Assembly (NCBI GenBank): GCA_000499405.2
Contig: HG738138.1
Coordinates: forward strand, 13,951,208-14,015,207
Source of the DNA: Onchocerca volvulus
Taxonomy: Eukaryota > Nematoda > Chromadorea > Rhabditida > Onchocercidae
DNA length: 64,000 nt
Direction of reading: 5' to 3'
Part shown: one piece after another, positions 1-11,163 of the stretch
Layout of the letters: the number at the start of each line of letters is the position of its first letter
Position numbering within the stretch: the first letter of the stretch is position 1
Program-made: the position numbers and the translations under genes
The notes under the pieces: generated by a model
Database searches by the model: none
Told to the model about the DNA's origin: nothing
The model's input: only the letters and a program-made list of their open reading frames with translations

Positions 1-78
1 TTTGGAAGCATGGGCATGTATTTTGTATGTAGTAGTTGTCGTACTGAAATCAAATTAGTTCAGCTTTCTGAAGAATAA
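1..78 (+). CDS. 3' end of an unidentified gene entering from the left
   Basis: Reading from base 1, 25 codons stay open and end at TAA 76-78. The peptide contains a CSSC motif (residues 14-17) and ends in LVQLSEE. Base composition is clearly less AT-rich than the DNA after it, and a consensus AATAAA lies at 233-238, about 155 bases past the stop, a normal spacing for a 3' UTR. The family cannot be named from so short a tail; the paired cysteines could belong to a metal-binding or extracellular domain. The true exon start lies outside the window. An alternative is a chance open frame, but the poly(A) signal favours a real gene end. Confidence 0.45.
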   Translation, partial: FGSMGMYFVCSSCRTEIKLVQLSEE

Positions 79-232
79 GTTTTTCACTGCATGGTGGCAG
101 CAAACACTGGCAATGTTACGGCAACAACAGATGTCTGGTGAAAAACGAGGAAAGTGCCGTTTTGTATTTTCGTAGTAATCAATTATTTGCAAAAACTGTG
201 GCTTGTTTACGAGTTAAATGACTATAACAACT

Positions 233-238
233 AATAAA
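233..238 (+). terminator. Poly(A) signal AATAAA
   Basis: Consensus hexamer 155 bases downstream of the stop at 76-78. It is taken as the cleavage signal of the left-edge gene. AATAAA is common by chance in DNA this AT-rich, so the call rests on position. Confidence 0.35.
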
Positions 239-3200
239 TACTCCACACTTTTCTGCGGAAATTTCGATAGTTTGGGTGATTCTTTCCTTTTCATAGCATT
301 CAATTATTTTTGATAAAATATAAAACAAGTTTTGAAATACTGTCTTTATTCACTTATTAAATCCATTTCATATAAGATGAGTGCAGGGAAAATTACAATG
401 AGAAGAATCTAAAACATGAAAGAAATACCTTAGGTAACAGGTACATATTACGGTAGTCAATGTTCTTAGCAGTATAATTTATCGAAATGGTTTCGGCTGG
501 ATTTTATATTATCAAATCGCACCATTTTCCTAAAAAAAAAAGAAATTATTCTGCAATAAACATTTCGAAATATGACACAGATTGCATACCTCTCTGCCAA
601 CTACTTCTGATTACGATTTATACGATATAAATGAGCCATTTCATGATACACTTCATTATTTCATCTGTCATCAAACAGTGAAATGAATTTAATTAAAAAA
701 AGAAAAAAAAAAGGCTAAAATATAATAGTGTTAATGTGCAGCAATCGTGATTCACACGAACTTAATGGATTTAATGAATTAAACTGTAATTTTGAAAATG
801 AAATTAATTAATACGTGCATATTTTAGCTTAATTTCATATACTTTCATCGATTTCCTGATTTCCTTTAAACTTTAAGATTTTAACGTTTTTTTCTTTTTC
901 AAAATTAGCACAAGATTATAATTCATTCGTTGCTACATTTATAGTTTGATTCTGATAAAATATACAATATTACGATTTTTGCAAACTGTATTATAATGTA
1001 GTAGTTCCCTTCTTATTTTATTATATTATACATGTAAATGACTCAATTTTTTTCCATAAAAATTTGATTATTTATTTATTTTCATACTGATACTGTATAA
1101 TAATTCTGAACAATAATTCTGCAGTCTTTCTCTATATTTATCAAACAGTGCAATCAATACAAGCATTCTTATCTTAAAATTTCTTAAAAATATTATAAGA
1201 TCTTTGGATTTTAGTCTAACTTTTGTTACGCTTTTTTTTTTTTTTAATTTACGTTTAACTATACTTTCATTAATTGTTTACTTATTATAAGCAAATTTTT
1301 TATATCATATGATTTTGTCACAGTTGTTATTTAATTTTCACACAATTACCGAACATTATTGATTTCTCTTCATTTATCAAATTCTCTATTATTTATTTCG
1401 ATTCATCAGAACTATCTTATGAACTGTTGAATTTACTTTGCAGCATTGAAAAATTTTCCAGCTACAAATGATGTTTTAATCAGAAAATTAAGTAAAATAA
1501 AGTAGTTTTGGAACCTTAATTGCTGAAATTAAATTTTTTTTTTGCAGTGTAGAAATGCCAGCAAAGCTTTTGTTTTTAAATAATAATAATGTTAAATATG
1601 GATAATATAATATGACGGTAATGAGTATAACAATAATGGATGATAATTTATGCAAGTATTCAATATTATTTTCATATTCAATTTGTTGTAATAAAACGAT
1701 AATTGCTTGTTACTATTTAGAAAAAGAAAAAAGTAAGAATTTAAAAATCCAGAAAAAATTTGATTCGAAAGACCAATTCCATCAGTCATAATTTTTGAAA
1801 CCAATCCTTCAAAAAAAAAAACTATGAAAAAAAACTTTTCCAAATCGTTTGTATTTAAGCTAGCCTTAACAAAAAAAAAAAAAAAAAAGAAAAAAAAAAT
1901 TAAATTTTATAATGTTGAAAAGTATTTGTAAACAGTTTTCAATTTCCATCAGTTGTATCAATCTGATCAAGTTTATAATTTGAATATTTCGTGCAAACTA
2001 ATTTTTTTGCATTTAATTTTTGTATTTTCCTTTGTGAAATTCCATCAACGGAAATTAACAGGAAAATTTAAAAGAAAACAAAAAACGTCTGAAATGTGAA
2101 TGAAACAGTAGAATGGACTAAATTTACAGAAAAGAGGCCAAAATTCCAATTGTATTTAGAACTGCATTTTATGATTTATCTTCAACAAAAAAAAAGAAAG
2201 AAAGAGAAAAAAGAACAATAAACTTTGAAATTCGGCGTGCTAAAACCTTATTAATTTAGACCGTTTGTTGCTTTTCAATACCATAAAATCCAGAATTCAG
2301 TTATTTCCAAAAAGTTTGAATTAAAATAAAATCAATTTGAAAATCCATAATTTTTAAAAGGATTAAATTTTGATGATTTTATGATATATCAAATAATGTT
2401 TGCTTAATTTTCAGTTTAATGCTACAAAATGAAACCTTTTCAAAATTTATTGGGAAAACCATAAACTTAAACAAATTTTTATCAATCACTTTCTTCTATT
2501 TTTTACAGAAATGACAATACTGGATTCACATTATTTCAGATGTCTCAAATTTTTATGTCGGGAATCTCATAATTCAAATTTCGAAAAAAAAAAGTCTACC
2601 ATCCAACTCTCATGGTAAGCAATAATTTATTTTTTTGGGCAAGGCTTGAACAGGATCTCTGGTTAATCATTGTTCTTTTCAATTAACCAAATTTCACTGT
2701 TGAATTATATCATCTCATTCTTTATTCTGTGATGCTGTTATTGATAATTCTTCCAGATAAAACTCTCTAAAATCGTATTTAATTATTAAAACAATGTAAT
2801 TAAACAAAAAATTTCACACTTTTCTTGTGCTGGATGAATAATTTATCTTTACACTCATAAAAAAATGAAAAATTAAATTAATTGCTCATGGAGAGAATTT
2901 GATGGGAAACAAATCATCCATGCTGAGAAATAATTTTGACCAGTTAATTTAATTTTTTTATATTCACACCAACATTTTCTTTTTTTAGTTGAAAAAAAAA
3001 AACAGTCTTCCAGTATTTCTGAGGGTAATTATTTTGTGAATTAATGTCAGTATTTACAGTAAATTAAAAATTTTTCTGAACTATAATTTCATAGATATTT
3101 TTCCATCATCATGACTTGGGCCTATATGAAGCGAACTAAACTATGATTTGAAAGTTTTTTTGCAATAACTATCTGATTAACTTTTATGCTTAGAAAGGTT

Positions 3201-3678
3201 AATTAGGTAGTTATTCTAAAAAGTAAGTTTCGAATAATCTAATAATCTACAAACTTGTAATAGGCATATTCATTTCATTTTCTTTTTTGATTTTTAAAAA
3301 TTTTTTTTTGTTTTCAACTTTAGTAACAGATTTAATCATTTTATTCTTGAGCAATATTATTATTGGCAATAAATTTTCATCGTAATTTTTTTTTTGAAAA
3401 CCCAATGTAAATTAATGCAATTTTTTCATCAATTATGTAAACCTTTATTGATCATTTTGTTCCATCTAATTTTTTTTTTTTTTTTTTAAATTATAGTCAT
3501 ATATTATTTCATAAAATTATCGTTCAAAGTTTTTCGAAAATTCCCTTCTTTGCTTACTTTTTTAGCAAAATAATGATAATATAATGTAGCAATAATATTA
3601 GAAGCAACCATTATAACAAATTATACTAGTTTCATCAAGCATATGATAATTTCATGATTTATCAAAAATAAACCATTT

Positions 3679-3681
<3 letters not shown>

Positions 3682-3717
<36 letters not shown>
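3682..3717. repeat. (TA)n microsatellite
   Basis: An uninterrupted TA run of about 18 units in AT-rich intergenic DNA. Similar but shorter TA tracts occur near 28,842-28,855, 33,171-33,199, 35,406-35,439, 41,741-41,760, 51,941-51,962 and 57,722-57,740. Confidence 0.95.
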
Positions 3718-3718
<1 letters not shown>

Positions 3719-4046
3719 TATTTGTTAACTAATTATCATATTATGGAAAATTTCATAAATGTTGCAATTAATTGATAAATAATAAATATATTTCTCCCCC
3801 ATTTTTAAAAGGTAATACATGCATATATAAAAATCTGTAATAGATGATAACGGATTACTTTTGAAGCTGCCATTTTCTTGAAAATAAAGTAAATTGTTAA
3901 TAAAATCGTCGCAGTAGTTTGACTATTTTAATAGTTATTTATTATGTTTAATAGTCGATATGATTTATGTCATTTTTGAATACAAAAGTACAAATACAGT
4001 TTGGTGATAAACCAATCAAAATGGATCTTTTAACTTGAAGAATTAG

Positions 4047-4241
4047 ATGAGAAATCTTCATAGTGCATCAAACATTCTACATCCAATAGATGGATCATGT
4101 CATACGCTTACATCATTATGCAATATCTACAAGATGTTAGATCCATGCAATCGAAATTATACTTGGAAACTATTTGAAACATTACTATGTATAAATAATT
4201 TGTATTTTGTGAGCACAACAGACTATCATACGCAACCTTGA
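4047..4241 (+). CDS. Isolated 64-codon open frame, doubtful
   Basis: An ATG-started frame of 64 codons in otherwise stop-rich DNA. The peptide is mixed in composition, with five cysteines and a potential N-glycosylation site (NYT), unlike the Lys/Asn/Ile/Phe-rich peptides that AT-rich noise usually gives. No signal peptide, domain or partner exon was recognised, and there is no clear poly(A) signal close by. It could be a small gene, an exon remnant or chance. Confidence 0.2.
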   Translation: MRNLHSASNILHPIDGSCHTLTSLCNIYKMLDPCNRNYTWKLFETLLCINNLYFVSTTDYHTQP

Positions 4242-6342
4242 TGACATGTTATTGTAATTTATTAAAATGGAATATCGTCTGAATTTGATTGAAGTTTTTG
4301 AAATTCTAATTCTACTTCTCAGAAAAAAAAATTGGACTTATGCTAAATTTTCTTTCTTTTTTCTTGCATAATATTTCATAAAAATATGAACATAAAATAA
4401 ATTATTTCCATCATTCCTCGATGACAAATGACTGCACTGTTACTGATATTTGTTAGTTGGAAATATAATTTACAAGAACGAAAAAAATGACAAAATATCT
4501 ACCATAAGACATTTAAATTAAATTCCTATTTGAAATAAGAGAGTATTAATTTCAATGATATGTGGAAAAAATAAACAAGTTTACATATACATAAACGTAC
4601 AAATATCTATACCCTAAACCGAAAAAATTGAAATAGAACGAATTTGTAACAAACCTCAACTATCAGAATTATATTGACTTTTTAATTGGAGAAAAAGATT
4701 TGGATTAACCTTTTCTATACCATGCAGTTATGGTAAGATCTACTAATATTTTCTAACCTCACTTATTTTAATCATTAGCATAATTTGCTAATATGTGTCA
4801 TTCGCTAGTAGCGATAAGCTGGTATTTCTTTGATTCAACTGAAGTATATAATCGGATATATTTTTGTATCATTTGGCTGTCCTATTTGCTGACGGATGAT
4901 GTTCATGAATCGGAAATTTGCAAGAAAATCATTAAATAGACTTCAATATAAGTAAATTTTCATCTAAATATATTAGAGATTTCATTAAATAATGATAAAA
5001 CAGAAAAAAAAAAAGCAAACATGAGGCATACTGAAAAAATATGCACAACTGAGAAAGGTAAAATGAAATAAAAAAGGCTGCTTCATCGTAATAAAAAAGG
5101 CACTAATACAGAAGTGAAAAGTCGAAGATGAATATACGAAAAAAAAAGAAAGAAAAACCGAGACAGTAATAACAACGATAAGAAAGAGAAATCAAGGCAT
5201 TTAAATGAAGTTCTCATGTTTTTGAAACAAAATTCAGTACTAACCATTCCATAAAAATGAAAAAAAAAAAGTCATCAATAAATATAACTATCGTCAGAAA
5301 CTACAAGAAAAATAAAATAAAATAAACAATATAAATCAAATAAAAGATCAAATATAGACAGAAATTTGAACACAACATATACTTTGAGATGTACATATTA
5401 AAAGACGTTCTGCCGGAAAAATTAGCATAATATTATGAATATACATTATTATACTCTTTTTAATATTCTTCCATCCACTTTTTTCCTTTTTTTTTCTTAT
5501 TATGCTTTACATTCACTAACTGTGATGTATAGGCATCAGTAGAAAAATTATGATCAAATAATACATTTTTCAGTTAAGAAATTTGATTATAAAAACAAAA
5601 ATAATGACAATTTTCACAATTTTCGACAACAATAATTAAGTAATCTAAAATGGAATGAAACAACACAATTTATTTCTCCACTTCATCCATGCCATGGCAA
5701 CAACGAGTGATTAATTAGACTGTTAAGATAAATGAAAATTTTTTGGAACGATAAGCATAACTATTTCTTTTTTTTTTTCTTTTACATTTATAACAGGGGG
5801 TAAAAGAGACAGATAAAAAGTGTCGAATTTTTACGACACAGATTCAAAATCATTTATTCCTGGCCAGAAATTTTCAAACTAGATGGATTTATGTAATTTC
5901 AGTACTTCGATTTCTAGAATAATTCTATGAGAAATCTAAATTCCAATCGGAAAGACAACTGAGGAGATTTCCATTGACGCCAAAGCATGGATTCATAATT
6001 TCAACCAATAAAGAAATAATAATTATTAATTACAAGAATGAAATAAAAGCAGAAAAAAGATTAAAATCATATAATCATAATAAAAATGAAGATAGAGAGA
6101 AAAGAAAAAATATTGATCTCTGCAGCTTTTCTGTAGCAAAAAGTTGCCAGTTTGAACTTTTCTAAATTCCAATCAAACGTACATAAAGAAAGCTCTACAA
6201 TTTATTTCTACCACTTATAAGATTCCAAAAAAAAAATATATATTACCTCTTGTCTGCGAAAGTCTTAATATAATTTAATAGTACACGCCAAAAAAGTTTT
6301 GTGCGACAGAGAATCAAATAGAAGATCTTCGAATAGATACAA

Positions 6343-6348
6343 TTTATT
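6343..6348 (-). terminator. Poly(A) signal of the dehydrogenase gene
   Basis: TTTATT on the plus strand reads AATAAA on the minus strand, about 42 bases past the stop codon at 6,390-6,392. The distance is typical for a short nematode 3' UTR. Confidence 0.5.
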
Positions 6349-6389
6349 TCTTAGTTATTAAATCACGATATGAATTATCTCGATCGGCT

Positions 6390-9300
6390 TCAGTCAAATT
6401 TAACCAGACAATAATTTTTAGACAATTCCAACACATCATCATTAGTCAAATCGTTAAGTACACCAACTCGACCACCACCCAACAAACTGAATTCAACCAT
6501 CATTTTTGTCTAAAATAATAAACTTTTGATCGAATATCATAGAATCAATTAAGCAGTTGCTTTAAAATAGCACACTGTTTCAATGTTTAGGTAGATCATT
6601 ACATGAATGATTTATCTAAATTTCTCTGAAATTGCCATTCGAGAAAAATTTTGGGATTCCATGTTACATTCAATTAAAACAATAAGTTACTTAAGTTTTT
6701 TCCGAACTGAAGGTTATTGGAAGTGTCAAAGTTAAAAAAAGATAAAACTAATAAAAGGCGAAGATTGATAAAAATGTTTCTAATAAACTAATTCACTAGT
6801 AAATAAACAGTAGTATCACGACAGTATTACCATGTGTTGATGATATAAGCAATAATGGAACCAACTTGCCATATACTATCGATAATAATTTTACCTTTAT
6901 ATCTTCATCAATGATATCGAATGAATGACTATCCGAAAAATCCATGATAAATGTTCCACTAGCTAGGAGAGGTACTGGTACCTTGCATGAGTTGAATGCG
7001 GAGATTACGGTACCCGTTGGAGCCGGGTAACCACTAACGCTCCGCGTTCCAGCTACAACGATTAATTCCTTTGCCGCACACGGCTCTTCACGTATCTGCA
7101 AAATGAATTTAACAAATCGGATATTTTTTAATTGCGATGTAAATTTTAGCAAATCAAATACTTACAATACTTTCTAAAGGCCACATATTTGGTGACTCAC
7201 ATGTTAATTATGTCTCTACAAAATACAGATCTTTTGCATTCCCTTTTTGATAATGACTGAAAAATCTTGAGATCTATTTTCAAGATTTTACGCGAACTAA
7301 AAGATTCTAAAAGTCAAATGTCGTCTCTTACCGGACAAAAAATGGGGTCTTCTTGCTCACCTGCACACCTTCCTTTCGTGCATTCATTTCAGCAGTTGCC
7401 AGATTTGAACCAATATTTCCAGATGCGTACATCAAACCAACAACAGCACCAGCGTGTAAAGCTTTTTGAAGGCTAACAAGAGCTAAAATTGTTGTAATAT
7501 AATTTTAGAATCAAGTTTAAATTTAGATTAAAAAGAAACACTATCGATATACATTTCATCACAACCATTACAATCATCACAACAATACAATCACCATCAC
7601 TATTACAAAATGTACAACGATTTTCGTGTTACACTTACCAATCCTGACCGGGTTTGCAAATGAACTAAAAATCTTGAAACTTTAGAATTTTGGAAGTAAA
7701 AAAATTTACATTAAAAAATTCGAAATATACATATTATATCCCGAAAATTTGCATCAATACTTTTGCCCGACCGATTTAAAAGTTTGGTCCAACAACAGTC
7801 TGAATAAAGGACAAAAAATGCACAAACACGAACAATTGGGAAAGCGTATAGTAACAGCTTTTGGTGAATTCCCAATCACGGCTAACGTCTGAGTCAGTGT
7901 TGCTACTGCACGGATCCATTGGCTTTTGGCTTCATCCAGAGCAGCGGTAGCAGCTGCTGCATTCATCTACAAAACGGAATCTTCAAAGAAGATAATCAAA
8001 AATATGTGACAAAATGCCAGAAAAAAACGTCAATTCAAATTTCTCAATTGTTTAAGTTCACAAACTGAATCTCCTATTTGCATTTTTTTTTTTTTCTTAT
8101 GAAATGCAGGATATTCCTATGACCATTATGGATATCACTAAGAAAAGAAGAAAAATTCTTTGTATTTTGAACCATTAATCACATCGTTTAAAATCGAGAA
8201 AAAAAGATTAAATCCTCATTTCTAAATTATTATATGACAGTAATCTGATAAAGACGAAAGATTAAAACTTACTGCTCCATATGGACCAGTTGAATTGTTT
8301 AGTGAAATGATATTTTCAGCAATTTCATTCGCAATTCGCTGATGCCCTTGCAAAGGACTAGTACCCGTATGTGGTGTGCAGAGAACATTTGGATGTTCAA
8401 TCAACCCACGAACAATCGGAGCATCCTGAAATCCTCAAGTATTATTGATAAAATTACATCCTATCAACATCAGTACAGTGTGCTAAAGGTAATTATAGGC
8501 AAACATGAAAGTTAATTAGTGAAATGGTCAGAAATACCAACCTCTACATAAATATCAAAAGCTGCACCACCGACACGTCCCTTGTTAAGGGCTTGTAGCA
8601 TATCAACCTCGTTGATGATCCCAGCTTTGCCCATATTAATTATCTTTACACCTTTTCGGCAACGAGCTAACGTTGAAGCGCACATCAAATTTTTGGTACG
8701 CGGTATCAATGGTACATGGATGACAATATAATCGGCTTGAGGCCAAAGCTGATCCAACGGAAGCCATCTAATACCATGTCGAGCTGCTTCCTACAAATAG
8801 TTAAATCCAAAAGCATTAAACAATCCTAGATGATTCTGACTATAGGTATGAAGCGCTATTACTATTCTCAAGACCTTACTGAAGTTAATCCGGAATTTTT
8901 AGCCCAATCCAATTAAATGTAATTTTTAACCAGTCGAATTACATGAATTTAAGCATCCTTATACTGGAGTAACATTTATATCAAAATATTCCGGAATGAT
9001 CGTTATTTTTAGGCCAATACTACAAATATTGAAAAATTGAAAAAAAAAAAAAAAAAACTAAATTTAACAATTGAGACAAACCAACCTCTTGTGTAACTTG
9101 TGGATCATATCCAAACGTTCGCATACCAAAAACTTGCATACGTATTGCTATTTCTAAACCAATGCGTCCTAAGCCAATAATTGCCAATGATTTCCCAAAT
9201 AACTGCAACAAAAAAGCTCACAGTGACTGCAGGTAAATCTATATTTTAAGATTGTACAGTAATTATTTCGAATTCATATTCAGAAGGTAAAATTTTTATA

Positions 9301-9709
9301 GAAAAATGTACTATTTAGGAACACGGTATTTCTTTTCCTTTTTTTTTCCTTTGTTTTCTTTTTTTTTGATATTCATTCAAACTAAAATTTCCTTCAGAAT
9401 TCATAAATTAAAATCTGATGAATCATGAAGTCGAAGCCCTAATTTCAAAGTTAATACTAAACTATGAAACAAATTCCCAACAATTTCGACAGAATTAACA
9501 TAAAACATTAAATTTCAAACCAACAACAAAAATCCTAGATTTGAAATAAAGAAATGATTTTTGAAAAAAAACATATAAAACCTCTTCAGGATATGGTTCT
9601 GTCCTTGCCCATTTGCCTTCTTTTATCGCTATTACTGCTTGTGGAATCTTTCGAGCCAGTGCAAGAATTAATGCACAAGTATGTTCCGCAATATTTTCAG
9701 GCTTCTTAC
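6390..9709 (-). CDS. D-3-phosphoglycerate dehydrogenase-like protein (8 exons, N-terminal lobe absent)
   Basis: Exons on the minus strand, in coding order: 9709-9582, 9202-9086, 8790-8542, 8425-8273, 7966-7834, 7482-7361, 7095-6895 and 6509-6390. All have GT/AG borders and compatible phases, and they join into about 366 open codons ending at TGA. PHGDH oxidises 3-phosphoglycerate with NAD+ in the first step of serine synthesis. Visible: the [16 protein letters not shown] helix, the NAD fold GLGRIG with GYDP acidic residue, the [13 protein letters not shown] segment, CTPHTG with the catalytic His, then about 190 residues matching the C-terminal regulatory region of long-form PHGDH. Odd points: the roughly 95 N-terminal residues of the family are not encoded between 9,709 and 9,969. 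The catalytic Arg position (usually NxARGGI) reads INMGKAGI, so Arg becomes Lys, and the catalytic Glu appears to be Asp (YVE|DAP, split by an intron). Phase 1 at its first exon matches the donor of the upstream exon (see 9,934-11,163). Family assignment is firm; enzymatic activity is doubtful. Confidence 0.82.
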
Positions 9710-9933
9710 CTACAAATAATAACAAGAATATTTACGTCCCCAATATTGAAATAAATTATTTCAATGCATATATCAATACTCATGTTTTTATTATATTTAA
9801 TATCTAATAGTTGATATTCGTATTTTCATAGCTTAGATTTTACAAGCTCTTTAATGCTTTACAATGACCAAATCTAAAAATACTTGGACTTCGTTATTCA
9901 AATTCATCCGAATTATTATTCATAATGCTAGAA

Positions 9934-11163
9934 TCAACTAAATGCATGAAATAAGGAAGCCAACGAACCATTATCAACAATTTCCCAATTGTTAAGTATG
10001 TATCGTTCGAAAATTTCATCAAAATGAGCCTCGAGTGAATTCCCACCATTGCCTTTTCGCTTTCGGCTATTTGCCGATAAACCATTAGCTAACACTGTTG
10101 GAACGGTGATACCGGAAAACGGTACAGAAGCCGACGAAGAACTTACGGACGGTGGTCGAGAATCTGAACCTTGCAAAGAATTGATAACCACTGCTGTACT
10201 ACTTTCCGGACTACTACGAATATCAGGACCATTCGTAACATTCAATTGTTCATCTTCTGTACTACCACTACTGGTTGCTACAGTGGATGTTGCCACCGGT
10301 AGAGATAAGACATTATTTCGATGCGCTGTTGTCGGTAGCATCATTTGTGTCCGCAAAGCTGGTTCTGAGCTAATTAGCGATGCAAGTAAATGAGTCGCTT
10401 TTGCAGTACCATCACTATCATCATCTTCAATTTTGATATTTTTTAAGAAATCACTGCTATCACCCGCTGAATCCAGCTCACCTTTTACTCCACCGGTAAC
10501 TAAACTCAATAGTTGTGAAGCAGATGATGCCGAAAAGTCGCTACTAAGATCAAAACCACCAGCAATACTGGAAATGTCGAAAATATTTCCTACGGAACCA
10601 TTTAGCAACGCATTACTCATTTCTTGATATGCTTGTAGTTGTGCCGCTATTATGGAATCCTTCTTAGCATTACTACCATTACCGATAACACTGGCATTGC
10701 CATTATTATTATTCTTTCGAGTTGTCTTTTGTCGTGGACGTCCTTTAACGATTGCTTTTGCAAAACCGTTCGCTTCACGCTGTCGAGATTCATCGATTGT
10801 CGGTGGCACACAAAAATGATCGTTCGCTTCCGGAAAATCGGGATCGTTTACGATGAAGCCATTTTTCACAGCGATACATGGAATTTGCGGTGGTTTTCCA
10901 TCTGGTCCTGGTGGTACCTTATTCTTCATACTACGACATGACATGCATCGATAATAGCATGAGCTGACACCCGACTGATTGGTGAATCTAGTTTTGAAAG
11001 CAAATTCACGCCGATGTCCCGGATGTGAACGACTCTCGTATACCAACACATGTCCACCAAATACTGTCGGGATAAATGTTGCCGGATGCGTAGTGAACTT
11101 AGGAAGTTCAGCAGCCGTGAAAACCATCGAAGGAGGCCTTTGGTCCGCCGTGGTTACTGCTTC
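9934..11163 (-). CDS. Cys-rich (FLYWCH-like) putative DNA-binding protein, possibly the N-terminal part of a dehydrogenase fusion
   Basis: One large exon. Acceptor TATATTTCAG precedes 11,163, ATG is at 11,125-11,127 and the unspliced frame stops at 9,934. A donor at 9,968/9,967 (AATG|GTTCGT) is phase 1, the phase needed by the dehydrogenase exon at 9,709. Residues 1-110 are compact and ordered: C57-YYR-C61-MS-C64, then C84, H104 and C106, a spacing that suggests zinc binding and recalls FLYWCH-type modules, though I cannot prove the family. KGRPRQK (128-134) resembles an AT-hook. Residues 140-330 are Ser/Asn-rich and probably disordered; SRKRK lies near 352 as a likely nuclear signal. Twelve codons lie in frame between the acceptor and the ATG, so an upstream exon may carry the real start. 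A nuclear transcription regulator is inferred. Either it ends at 9,934 as its own gene, or it splices into the dehydrogenase. Confidence 0.7.
   Translation of the reverse strand, partial: EAVTTADQRPPSMVFTAAELPKFTTHPATFIPTVFGGHVLVYESRSHPGHRREFAFKTRFTNQSGVSSCYYRCMSCRSMKNKVPPGPDGKPPQIPCIAVKNGFIVNDPDFPEANDHFCVPPTIDESRQREANGFAKAIVKGRPRQKTTRKNNNNGNASVIGNGSNAKKDSIIAAQLQAYQEMSNALLNGSVGNIFDISSIAGGFDLSSDFSASSASQLLSLVTGGVKGELDSAGDSSDFLKNIKIEDDDSDGTAKATHLLASLISSEPALRTQMMLPTTAHRNNVLSLPVATSTVATSSGSTEDEQLNVTNGPDIRSSPESSTAVVINSLQGSDSRPPSVSSSSASVPFSGITVPTVLANGLSANSRKRKGNGGNSLEAHFDEIFERYILNNWEIVDNGSLASLFHAFS

Larger units (their letters stand above)
240..6389. other. AT-rich intergenic DNA
   Basis: About 6 kb of AT-rich sequence with many A/T homopolymers and a (TA)n tract near 3,682-3,717. 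No set of exons with matching phases was found on either strand. One 64-codon plus-strand frame (4,047-4,241) stands out and is listed separately. The right end holds the 3' UTR of the minus-strand dehydrogenase gene. Confidence 0.6.

Noticed and set aside
6390..9709. Assignment to CtBP because of the DNA-binding-domain fusion idea
   Set aside because: The Rossmann segments (ENIAEHT, RKIPQA, GLGRIG, WPQADY) and the regulatory C-terminus match PHGDH, not CtBP.
9613..9807. Plus-strand frames opposite the dehydrogenase and upstream exons (9.5-11.2 kb)
   Set aside because: They are antisense shadows of exons whose minus-strand frame matches a known family.
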